Shown here: positions 44,069 through 56,305 of the stretch, piece after piece | Layout of the letters: the number at the start of each line of letters is the position of its first letter | Position numbering within the stretch: the first letter of the stretch is position 1 | Source of the DNA: Hyalella azteca | Lineage: Eukaryota > Arthropoda > Malacostraca > Amphipoda > Hyalellidae | Reading direction: 5' to 3' | DNA length: 64,000 nucleotides | Assembly: GCF_000764305.2 (NCBI RefSeq) | Contig: NW_025946656.1 | Coordinates: 1 to 64,000 of the forward strand | Program-made: the position numbers and the translations under genes | Notes under the pieces: generated by a model | What the model saw: only the letters and a program-made list of their open reading frames with translations | Databases searched by the model: none | What the model was told of the DNA's origin: nothing

Positions 44069-47000
44069 GTAATCTTGTTAAACAAGGTGCTAATTTGAGC
44101 AGCCCGTATTTTTGGCCGTCAGTTTGCCTTATAATCCTGCCGTTATGGCCTCAAATCAGATAATCAGGACATTCGTGAGGTACAAATTACACTGAGAGCA
44201 TCGGAGCGTTATTGTGTAATTTCAGTCTAGAAGAAAGTTGCTGAGAGGATTGAATTTGGTAATTCACATGTCCGGCCATTCCATAACAAAAACACTCGCG
44301 TCATACAGCTCAATAAAGTCATGAATTGATCCAGAAGTTTACATTTGTCTGTGAATTCATTGAATTCCAATACTTTTTTGTGTTGTGTATAGCCAATTAC
44401 ATTGAATTTTATTATGCGCTATATTTTTTTAACATAACATTGAGCAGGACTTCTATTATTGACTTACACGATGAGCACCTTCATAGTTTACTTTTTATTT
44501 CCAAGCTACTAATTTCGGAGGATCAACAAGTTTTCTAATTAATGATATAACTAATGGAAGTTTTGGATTACCGATATTAATTAACTTGAAATACGTAGGA
44601 AGGGGGCTGGTCCTCTATATCCATCATCCATCTAAGTGCATCCAAAACGTATCTCAAACTTAATGTAATTCAAGTAAATGCATTTTTCTTTTCATTGCAT
44701 TAACAGCTGAAAATAAGAAAATCTGAAAATTGCAGATATTTATTCCCTAGTTTTCGATGTTACGCTCCTATATTTGCTAAAAGCAGTACAATTACTGTTG
44801 TACACAAACTCAAACTCTTGGAAAATATCGGTTCTTTTTCTCTAGAAGTAACAGAAAGAAATCTATTTTAAGAAAAAAGTGAAATCAATACATATGCATA
44901 GAAATAAATATCCCGAGTCTAACAGTGCTATGATCACTTATAGTAGTAGACGTGATGACATTTCTTTCGTTAGATAGTAGATGCTGACTCAAATTTTATT
45001 GAGATAACATGACAAAATTTGTCGCTTCAGAAAGAAAGCTTTTTATTCTACCCACACGTCATGCATTACGTGCTCTAATAGCGGGACAGAAGCTTTGATG
45101 GCATTAGCACTTCATCACCGCATTGTGTGCTCGGCCAATTTGATGTTTGCACGTGGCATAAAAGTTATTACAAAAACTTGCAAAAATACAAACACAAATA
45201 TTGATAAGTGACTGAACGCACCTGAGTGAAATATCAAGAGTGAATCGTCGTAAGTAGCGACAAAAAGAAGATATTGATTGATAACTGAACGTAGTGTGAC
45301 AAATATATGTACGTATATTGAAATGAATAATTATCAATTTTTCTCTATCTGGAACATAGTCACATCAAATATCCCAGCTAATGAGACGCAGTGTAAATAA
45401 AAAAAAATCCTGCGTTGAATTTCCAGCATTGTGTAAAGTAACGTCGGCTATGAAACGTGGTGATAATGAACCAAAATTTTGAATGTTTTACGTCTGTTAG
45501 ATTGGAGTCAACCGGAATGTAAATTCGTATGTCTGAGCAAATGATCGATCACTTAAGAGCACCAGAGATCGAAGGTACGATTAGCCTAACATGCCATCGA
45601 TGGCTCTAAAGTATTTCAGATAAAGAACAGAATAAGTAGAAAAAAATTAGAACCAATTTGAAGATAATAATAAAGTTTGTTTGTCATTCAAATAAAAAAA
45701 ATCTCTAATCAGACGGTTGAAACATTTTTGCTTTTAAATTTATTCGTAATTTGTACTAAATTCGAGGTAATTTAGTGTTCAAGTCAAGCCTTCTCGATCA
45801 TTGAAAACATTCTCAAATTCAATAACCTGAAACCTCACTCAAAATAATGATAATATTATATATATTATATATATGTATTATATACATATATATTATATAA
45901 TAATATAATAATAATAATGTGCACTAACCTCACATGCTTAAATGCACATTTTGCTCACTTAGCCCTAGTAGCCCCCAAAACTTTTATCCTTCAACTTCTG
46001 AAGGAAGGCTGCAGTATAAGTATTTAATGGTCAATTAAAGAGCACTTAGGCAAAAGCCTTTTTGATGGACAGTCTTAAAAGATAATTAGTGAGCTGCAAA
46101 ATGACTTAATCGAAGCGTTTTGGGCCAAGAAAGAGGGCGATTATCCAATTTTTTTATAATATATAACCGACCTGAGGAACATAAAGTTGAGTTCAAGTCA
46201 ATAATTGAATAAAAAAAATTGCTAGAAATAAATTGGACATCGCGAATCTCTTCCAATTAATTATAAAATGCAATTTGGTCTCTCATTTTTTTTCTAAGTT
46301 TTGAATATTATAATGTAATAAAAACTTGATTATATCGTTCAAAATTTAATATACATATTTCAAATTTTTTGACAAAGAAAGCGCATAAAGATTTATTCAT
46401 TGCGTCTAGTCTAGTATATGAGAGGACTACCCGTATTCAAACATGCTTAATTTATTAACATATGAGATATGATGGGAGGCAAACCATGAGGTGTGAGACG
46501 AGGTACATGTGAAGGTTGAGGATGACAACATATGAGGTCATATAAGATAGGGAAGTTCTTAGCTCAATTTCTTGATTATTTCTGCAAAAATTTCATTATA
46601 TTACCATTTGCAAGCATTTTTAAGCTGTCAAATTACAAGGAAAATAGTGTTCCATCTGTATTTGGCCGCTTTCAATCGACAAAAGAACATAAATAAATGA
46701 AAATATTATTACTTATCAAGAGTATAAATAATTATATCACCACTGAATTTAATTACACTCTGAATTGAAACGATCAATTAAAAATTATGAGTGAATTTCC
46801 TGCTAAAATGCGAATCAAGTCCTGCTGAATATGTTCTCCGGGGTCAGCAGTTTGCTGCCCCCTAAGAATATGGCGGTGTATTTTGAACTTGACGACAAAA
46901 GAGACATTTTTGGCGCCGGCCACATCATCATGTCTGGAACTTGTTGATACTCTCGCTGCATTGTTCCGATCTTGAGCTTCACTTGAGCTTCATCAAGGGC

Positions 47001-48290
47001 ACTCAATCTTACCTGGAGCCCGAACAAAGATCGAAAACTGCGATGTGACATCTATTGTGTGGAGCTAATATTGAACCTAGGCTCTCAATATCTCAGAGCT
47101 TTCTTTTCGCTGCCCTTCAATAACAATGGATGTCAAGAATCTCCTACAGAGACTCAGCAATATGCGTGCGTGTCGAGAGATTTCCGGGGCCCATCAAAAG
47201 TGAAGAGATAACGGAAAATGTGCTACTTCTTCAGTAACACTTATTTTTACCGCAAATGGAGAGATCGGCGAATAACTTGTTGATGAAAGGCAAATTGTTT
47301 CAAGGTAGACACTAAATTATAAATCAGTTCGAATACGATGAGAGTCATTCAACATTATTATTCTATTTGAGGTTTTCGTATAAGGCTTGATTATTCTACG
47401 ATTAATATAAATAAGTAACGTGAATTTCTAAGTTGAAAATTTGTTGTTTTTGTGCTGAACATAAATTTCTTAAGTGGAACCAGTGAAGTATTTGATTCAC
47501 GCGTCCTAGATTGAAAAAATTATTTCAAACGGCTCTAGAAAGTTTAAATGTACCCTAACGATATTTTTTTTACCATTACAACTACTCTATTGTGTTGATC
47601 GTATCACCATAGACAAAAAACTTCTTACCACATATATGTTCACCAAGCACCACAAAAAATCATTCTACAAAACAAATCGTGTAGTAAACAAAAGCCAAAT
47701 TAAAACTCCTTAATTGGCTCTAGTTTTTGACCACATCCATTGTGTAAGTTGGCACTTATGGCGCTTGGCGAGCTAAGCACTGCCACTTTTCAAAAACCAA
47801 ACTTGGGAAAAGTTTAGTAGTTGAGAAGAAAACAACTTCTAATATACATATGCGTAAACCATTCATAAAATAATTGAATTGATGTTATGTACTGTGAACT
47901 GCATCCATTTGCTTGCAATTTATAAAATGTAAATGCTTTTTCAGTGGAAATACCAATAAATTAAATAAATTGACAATTAAATTTTGATATTCTTCCATTT
48001 AATTTTAATTAATGTGAGAGCCCATCTAATATTTTATTTTACAATTATTCAAACATTATACCTTATTCCAGGAAAATGGTGAACGCTGAAGCAGTAATAT
48101 CTAGCTGACTCATAAATAGTGGTGGGGTTATGTCTGAAAATAGATTCTGTTATAAGTTCTGATCAAACGTCGAATAATCGTATTTCTTCAGTCATCTACC
48201 AAAGCCAGAAATAGAAAGATTATAAATAGCTTAACGAAAAGCTCAATTTTTTAAGGAAATTTATTAACAACCTGAAATAATCTTCGCCCT
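44069..48290. other. Non-coding; weak coding-like patch at 46815-47051
   Basis: AT-rich with an AT palindrome at 45848-45918. Around 46830-46950 the plus strand has a 38-codon ATG frame (NMAVYFELDDKRDIFGAGHI) and the minus strand an overlapping 78-codon frame. Neither has splice support. Confidence 0.5.
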
Positions 48291-48317
48291 GAAATTTTTT
48301 GCTTGACTTTTTTGTTA

Positions 48318-48395
48318 ACTGGGCCGGAGAAATTGAACTCCAAGACGGGACATCGTATCGACAACTTAGCCGTGCCATCCGACTCGGTTGGGGAG
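48318..48395 (-). repeat. tRNA-like (SINE head) candidate
   Basis: On the minus strand GGATGGCACGGCTAAG resembles a pol III A box and GGAGTTCAATTTCTCC resembles a B box with a small GGAG/CTCC stem, about 35 nt apart. This fits a degenerate tRNA or a tRNA-derived SINE. A full cloverleaf does not form by eye. Confidence 0.5.
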
Positions 48396-51300
48396 GCGCG
48401 ATAGGAAGATGTCGGGATGACGGGTTTATTGAAATTTTATTTTGTAAGATTTTAGTCTGTTTTTGTGCGATTTTTCTGCTGTTAGTTTGCAATGAATTTG
48501 ATGCCGATGTTCATGGATTATTTAACCAAGGATGTGAGAGGAATCTTCCCAGGTTATAACTTGAATTCATTGGTATTTGTTTTAAAAGCCGTGAGATCGG
48601 CTGAGCTAGAAATGTACTTCAAGTGCTCATTTAGCTGGTTTCTATTTGGTGTGAAAGATTTCTCATGAGTCATCTCATGAGGAGTCTTATTGCAGGTGGG
48701 AAATTTAGAGCAGTGTGTTATACGCTAACAATTCCAGGATTTTCTTTAGAATTACCATTTTACTGCATCATACGCGGAGCTAAGTGTTCTTACAATGCAA
48801 AATAATATATTTTTCAATATTTAGAGGAATTGTGGCTGTTGTGATAAAGGCTGTTTCATTTTGATGAGATTTATTCTTCCTGGAGTTGCTTCAATTCAAC
48901 AGGTTTTGTACAAACGAAAGCCAGATCAATAATAAAAGACTTTTCAACTCGCTTAAAATATTATTGTTTTTGTTTAGAACTTTCGACGTTTAAAACTTCA
49001 GTGCATTTAAAAAGTCGTCATCGCTCAAAATGAGGAATAGGATGCTAAAATGTTTTATTGCACTATAAACCAGAAGGAAATAATTGCATAATGAACTTGA
49101 GGATGGATATGACTTCAGAACGAAATAAAAATAAGGTTTAATTATTATGGATGACAACAGCTGCTAATCTGCCTGTCGCTACCAACAGTAAGCGAGAGAA
49201 TTCCAACGCGTGCTTCCTTTTTTGAATTGTAGATTACAAATCAGGATCTGTAATTCAGTGCAGGTGTTAGACTGACATTTCCTCAGTGTTTATAACAAAC
49301 GCTGGGAAGCAAGTATTTTACTGTGCATGCACTCTTAATAAATGTTCGTCCATGTGTAGCTGATTTTGGATGACTAACATCCAGTTATTAGATAAGACTT
49401 CATTGTTCCTTGTTTAGTCATGCAATATTAAATGAATATTGATATTTTGAATTTATTATCTTGCTTTATTTTGTTTGATGCTTCCTTTATTTTTAATTGT
49501 GTAATAATGACACTTTAATGCAAACCTTATATAGCCAATTTTTCGATTCCCAATAACTCAATGACGCATAGAACATGGCGCATTAGCATGAGATCGAAAT
49601 TTTCTTTTGGAATTAACAAAAATTTAGCAGCGCATTCAGTGCAACACTAGTCCGCAAAAAAATCAGAATTTCCTTTGATTGTGTGATTTCTGAATCGTAG
49701 GTTTTGTGGCGCTGAGCAAAGTTGTTCAATATATGCAAATAATGTAATGATGTTTCCCGGCGTAGCCCAAAATAAATTGCTCGGAAAATGTAGGACATCG
49801 AAATAAATTGAGGAAATTCACCGAAATCACGGAGGCAAAAAAATTTTCCCTGGGGACATTTGGTCGACAATACCCGGCAGGTATGGTGGCATCCATCTTA
49901 GAAATATATGCAGGAAACTTCAAGCTATTGAATATATTTTTTAAGAAGGATTCTTAGGAAGAATAGGGTATATTTGGATGAAAATTTTATATAATGTAGA
50001 GTCTTGACATGATGCATAATATCTTTTAAAATCAGACTGACACAGCCCATTATGGGATGTTGTTCTTCTATTTGTACTTCGCAAACAATGTATTTTTATT
50101 TTTTTATCCAGTTACCTGAAACGAAGGAAGACATTTTCATGTTTTAAAGTTATGCATGCATAGAGTAGTGCTCTAATAATAATAGAGCCCGACCAGCTCT
50201 TCTAACTACTTTAATCAATCGGCAAAAAAATGCTTGTGGCAAAAACATTATCAACCAGTTTCCTGAAATTCTCTGCTGGATACAAAGCTCTGGAAATGGC
50301 TTTACGAAAATGGCTTCATGAATTCAGCCATTACGGAATTCGTGAAAATTATTCAACATCAGTTCCGATTAGCTTGGCTAACGATTCAAGCGTAATTGCG
50401 ACATGAAATTAAGTATATGAATTTAATTCCTAATGGAAATAGAGACTTTTCAAATTCACTCAGATTATACCAATAAGAATAAGATTTTTATAAGTAGAGC
50501 GTTGTTTTTATAGTATTTCTGCATCTCATTCAGCTTGAGGAAAAATTTGGATCATAGTATACTTTTTTCTCGTTTTTTTTTTTCTAATCAATTGTTGGTA
50601 AATGTCAGCAATTTTTATTTGAAGTTTGAAGTATTTGAAGTTTGAAGTATTTGAAGTTTGAAGAAAATATATACTGTCTATGAGCAATGAAATAAAAGAC
50701 GACGGATATAAACAACATTTCACTCTAAACGTTTCACTGGATTGATAGGATCATTAATGAGCTCATTAATGGAAACTTATATAAATGGAAACTAATATAA
50801 ATTATCGTAATTCAATCTCAATTCCATTCTTTTTTAAAAATCTATTTTTTAGTGCAAATGCAAAGAATGCCAAAATAAAAATTAGATTTCTTTATGTTTT
50901 TGTTAACATTTTTAATGTGACTTTAGCAAAACGATGTTCTGTCGTACGACTGCCTCCTCATTCATGGATGCTCAAATATTATAAAATGTGTGTTCAAAAT
51001 TGTACTTGAAATATCACAATAGATATGTTTATTGGTCCTAAAACGACTGCCTGCGAAAGTTTGTCAGCACTAATATTTAAAAATGAATTGTTTTAGGCTT
51101 ATGTAAAGTTTCTATAGCACTGCGAAGAAATACAGAAAATGACCATTATTTGCGAAGGTTTGTTCAGAAATTATCATGCGCAGTCACGCAAAAATCTTCA
51201 AATTCTCGAGTACAAGAATATAAAACTATAAACCGTGTGTTTCCTCAGCTCATGTCTATTGAATCGAGATCTAGTTTCAGGTTCGGATTCAAGATTAAGC

Positions 51301-51963
51301 GTCTTTCTGATGATAATAAATAAACAAGAATTTAGTTTAAGTAACAACAATTGAACAACAAAAGCAGAATGTTCTGCAAACAAGACAGATAAATAAACAA
51401 ACTTAAAATAATACTAGAAAATCAATGAATACAACCACAGAATTGAAACAGAAAATTATTACAAAATAAACAGACTAAATGACAACGTATCGCGTATCTC
51501 GATGGTGTAGCACACAGCAATGAATAAGCGCCGTGCTTTTCTGTACGTCACGTCCGAGGTGACTTAAAACAAAAAATCAGAATACATTAATAAAACACTA
51601 TTGCACTGCGTCCCCTAACTGAGTAAATAAAGTACATACATGTAAATTTAATCTAAAGTCGTGTAAATTGTTCCCAAATAGAATAATTTTTCCCGAAAGC
51701 AAACGCTTATGATTTTCGTGATAATGTTTGTAAAAAGAAGATAAACCGAATAATTCTAGTGAAAAGAAGATAAACCGAATTAATCAATGAAATTCTGTCT
51801 TCTTTGTCGTACGTCACCGAACTTGACCAAAAATGTCGGACATCTAAACCAACTCAAGAGGAGGATTTGAAGGTAATCAAGCTTGGGTAGAGCAGCCGAA
51901 ACTTTTCGCTGTGAAAAATCCGTTTCCTTTTTATCCTGGGGACTTTACCTAAACCAACGTCAG
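48396..51963. other. Non-coding
   Basis: AT-rich; short direct repeats of GAAGTTTGAAGTATTT at 50619-50662. Nothing else seen. Confidence 0.5.
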
Positions 51964-52077
51964 AAAGTTTTCGACGTAGACGTTCCTGAGTCGGAAATCG
52001 TGCCTTGCAATTCTGGTCGCAAACTCGGAGGAATGTCCAAGCTAGTGGAAGTCGCAGGGAAAGAAGAGCCATTTTAC
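51964..52077 (+). CDS. Candidate orphan exon, unknown protein
   Basis: Acceptor AACCAACGTCAG ends at 51963 and donor GTAAAT starts at 52078. It has 38 codons, phase 0 both ends: KVFDVDVPESEIVPCNSGRK, LGGMSKLVEVAGKEEPFY. Balanced composition unlike the flanks. No family recognised; a longer frame (51883-52137) contains it, so it may also be part of a mobile element. Confidence 0.5.
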
Positions 52078-53652
52078 GTAAATTGTTGTGCGCTGCTTCA
52101 ATTAAGTAAATTTTGTGCATGCCCCGACTTAGAGTGAGGTTCTAATAGCGGCTTGATGTCCAACGTACAAGTTAAAAGATGCCATTAACTCAAAACTATA
52201 CTTTAATTTCAAATTTTATTTTATTTTATTAGACAAAATTAGGCGCTCAACGTGCTTGCTGTACATTTTCCTCTCTTCTGCTCACCGAGCAATGAACTAT
52301 TCTTACCAACTCGTGCAAAATTAATTTATTCATTTGTAATTTTTTCCAGAACTACAGTTTGAGTTTTGAGCAAATTTAATTGCATGCTTTAAAAATTCAT
52401 GTTATTTTTCACAATAAACTAAAATATTATCGCTAATTGCAAGCCTGTTTTACCCCGTATTAAATTCAGTTCCATCGCAAAATAGACTCTGTATTGGTTT
52501 AAATTTAAAAGATAATATGACACATAGAAATGGTTCAATTTATTATGAGAAATTTACTAACATGGGACACCGGTAACGTCAGACGTTACATTACGTGCAC
52601 CAGAACCAACTGAAGAATAACTACTACCTACTGAACCTACTGAAGTTTTACAGAACCTACATTACGTGCACCAGAACCTACATGCATTTCTGGCCGCAGT
52701 CATTGACGGTAAACTGATGCGGAGATATTGCAGTAATGGTCGGTGGCCAAGTCATTACGGGGCTTACAAGAGCTTCCGTCTAGCGGTACGTGCAGACTTT
52801 TACCTTACTCGCGTATAATGTATGTCTATCTATCTATCACTCACGTATATGTATTTTTATTAGTTATTTATTTTATTAACAGTAGAAACATGCTACCAAA
52901 TATTTTGTAAATGTCTCAGGAAAGACTCATGAAATTTACGAAAATATCCCTCATTACCACGGGCTATTCATAAGCCTCGATAACGGATAAAAATAAGGCA
53001 AATTGCTTACCTTATAAGTGGATTGTGCAACCAAGCACTTAATTACTGTTGAATGAATAGAATAAATATTTTGTATCAAGTATTTAATTTCATTGAAGTT
53101 CCTGAGGATTGAAAATTCATCGAAGCTTTATTGCGATTTAAAGAAAAAAGTGGCCGAAAGTCGCAACTAATTAGTTTAAATGTTGTATAATACGTAGGAT
53201 AACGTATAGATTTAGACATAGTGAAATTTTTTATTACAGAATGATTATTTTAAATGAATAATTACAATGCAAACTCAAAATAATTTGCACTCTCTCCATT
53301 TGACTGCTGTTTAACACTGCTGTAATTGGGCGTGAAACGAGCTGCTTGACAAGAAACGAGCTGATGATAAGAAAATTTTTAAAGATCCCAAGTAACTGAC
53401 CCAAGCAAGAGTTGTTCATCTGGGGCCATACTTTCAAAACTCGTTAAGTGAACGTAATTACTTTCGCACTATTTTCTTGTCTATGATTGGTGGATTTTGC
53501 TTGAAAGGACTTCAATGATTGGCTGATGAACTTAAGATCTCTTAACTTTTTTTTGAAAGTATAGGCCCCAGTTTAGTTATGAAGAGAATGTTTGAGTTTT
53601 TCTGCCCTCAAGCATTCACACGGATATCATTGCGGCTTTTTGTTCCTGTGTA
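52078..53652. other. Non-coding
   Basis: A word ATTACGTGCACCAGAACC is repeated near 52592 and 52660. No gene seen. Confidence 0.5.
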
Positions 53653-53788
53653 GGGCGCATTTTCTCGCCAGCGAAAACTTGAGGTCACAGACGGACGGAC
53701 AGACGGACGGACAGACAGACAGACAGACAGACGGACATGGCGAGTACAATAGTGCATTTTTTACATAAATGAGAAAATGCGCTAAAAA
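53653..53788 (-). mobile_element. AGCGCATTTTCTC MITE, copy D
   Basis: GGGCGCATTTTCTCGCCAGC end, ACGGACGGACAGACAG core, GAGAAAATGCGCTAAAAA end; lacks the palindromic tail. Confidence 0.5.
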
Positions 53789-54084
53789 CCAATTACCTTA
53801 AATGAAAAATGCGCTTAAGAGTCTGAACCCAAGTAATGCCGAGTTACGTTAGTAAAGAAAGATTAGCCCAGTGAGAGCTTTATAGTTTAAGCATGCTGCT
53901 AATTTGAACTAGTAATTGTTGGGGATAAAGCAACGTGAGATTTAAATTTCAATAAACTGGGTCAATCGAGAAGTGAACGACATGCAAATGAATACGAGAT
54001 TGATGAATAAGTTCGAGAGGGTTAGATAGGGTGAGACACGCTAGCCAAAACCTACGTCTGTCACTGCTTCTTCTTTTAGCTCGC

Positions 54085-54247
54085 CTTTTTAGCGCATTTT
54101 CTCATTTATGGAATAAATGCACTATTATGCTCGCCATGTCCGTCTGTCTGTCCGTCCGTCTGTCCGTCCGTCCGTGACCTCAAGTTTTCGTCGACGAGAA
54201 AATGCGATCTCTGTCACTCACTGCCGTGAGTACTGAGTTATTTTTTT
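54085..54247 (+). mobile_element. AGCGCATTTTCTC MITE, copy E
   Basis: TTTTTAGCGCATTTTCTC end, GTCCGTCTGTCC core, GACGAGAAAATGCG, then CTCACTGCCGTGAGTACTGA. Only about 300 bp from copy D and in the opposite orientation. Confidence 0.5.
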
Positions 54248-55927
54248 AAATATAGGTACAGCTATACTTGTTTTTACTTCAAGAAATATGGAAAATGTAA
54301 AATCTAATTTTACCCTTTGAATTTTCAAAGAATCTGTAACAATTTAATTTATAATTTCTAATACAATTCTATGTAATAATTCATAATTTCAAAGTCTCTT
54401 CACTGAAATTCAGCTCATATAATTAATAATTTGTTGTGTGTATATAATACAGACAACAAAATTTTGTACAGACAAATTTGTTGTTGTTGTATATAATTAT
54501 AATTTGTTGTCTCTTAGTCATTGGTGAAAATTTCGTTAATCATTCATCAGATAAGTTCAATTGATAAGATCGCCAGATAAGTTCAATGTAAACCTGGTCT
54601 CTTTGAGGTCAGAAATAAATAAATTTCTATGTCTGCGTTTGGATCGAGGTCTTTAGATAGCGCACGATGAAACACAACATCGACCAGTGCAAATAAAAAT
54701 AAATTGAGGATGCAACATCATAATCCCAGTCCAGGTCGTATTCGTGTTCGAATTGGGTTCAAAATGCGATTACTCATTCGGGATTCGCGGATGTGTTTGC
54801 TCTGATTTACAGGCTTGCTTTAGAATTCACTCCCTCGTTCGAAAAAATGGATGAAAAAAACAAATTAACTTGAACCGCACAGTCGCCTGGCATTGAGCGA
54901 AATTTGCCGTATCTGCTGAGTTATATTGACAAAGTTGAATATGCTATGTAAATGATATTTGTTTCTGAACATTCAATCGGAAGGTATCTTGTGCATTATA
55001 GAAATAAGTCGGATCGCATTTGCATGTGTTCATGCAAGTTTTGAATAACTTCGCTTTCATGCTTACAAAATAATTCTAATTGAAGTAAAATCTGCAAACA
55101 TTTTCGCTCTGTAATGATAACGTGTCCAATTGCTTCTCATTGGCAAATACATCGCGGTGATTTCTCATAAAATTATTAATTCAAATGCCAAGTGGAAAAT
55201 TTAAAAAAAGCACCAATTAAGGCAGTTCTAGTCCAGCTCTAGGTACCCGACTGCATGGTTAAGATTACCAAAATTTGGGCTGCGAATTTGGGGGTTGAGA
55301 CCCGCAAGTAGCTGTGAAAATTTCACTAGAAATTGGCAGCGGCCTCATGATTAAGAATCGATGGCATTAGTAAAGGTGTCACCTCTTGTATATTATTATT
55401 ATTGATGGTTTATTGTTTATATTGTTATTATTATTATTATTATTATAAAAGCCTGACTGCTTCAAAGAAAATAGCTCATTAGCAGTCCCTGAACGTCTCC
55501 TAAACAGGGATAGAAGAACATTCATACTTTATTTTCATACTGCAAGTTTCTGGTTGAAGTATCTAATGAATTTTTCATCAACGAAAACTAGATATTGAAG
55601 TATGCAAATTCAATATTTGGTTTACATTCTTTCACATCATAACTTGAGCATGGAAATAATTTGTCAAAGATGAACACAGCAAAGATTTGTTCCAAAGCAA
55701 AGATGATTTGTACATGATGAATTTTCAGCGACGATGCAATGTCACATCTGGTGCTTAGGTAATCTTTTAAATATTTTCTATTTCAGTTTTCAACGGCAAT
55801 GCTAATAATCTTTCCATTTGAAATTCCACGTTCTCATGAAAGTATAACGGCCTCCATTTCATATTTTCAATAAAAAACCACATTTGAAACGGCTGTTAAA
55901 ATAATCCCCTACTAACAATAATTAGTT
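54248..55927. other. Non-coding
   Basis: TTA microsatellite at 55390-55446. Nothing else seen. Confidence 0.5.
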
Positions 55928-56305
55928 GTTATTCATAATCCGAAACACAAATAAGCGAAATGGCGTTGAGCCATCTTTGTTGTTAATAATCCGGAAGACA
56001 AAATAAGCGATAAGGCGTTGAGCCATCTTTGTCGTTAATAAACCGGAAGACAAAATAAGCGAAATAGCGTTGAACGAAATGGCGTTGAGCCATCTATGTT
56101 GTTAATAACCCGGAAGACAAAATAAGCGATATAGCGTTGAGCGTTCTTTGTCGTTAATAATCCGCAAGACAAAATAATCGATATAACGTTGATCAATATT
56201 TTTCTTTAATAATCCGGAAGACAAAATAAGCGATATAGCGTTGAGCCATCTTTGTCGTTAATAATCCGGAAGACAAAATACGCGATATAGCGTTGAGCCA
56301 AAAGC
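55928..56305. repeat. 52-bp minisatellite, about 7 copies
   Basis: Unit GTTAATAATCCGGAAGACAA plus AATAAGCGATATAGCGTTGA plus GCCATCTTT. Confidence 0.5.

Noticed and set aside
46815..47051. 78-codon minus frame and 38-codon plus frame, perhaps arrestin-like
   Set aside because: No splice sites, both strands equally open, and the similarity is too thin to name.
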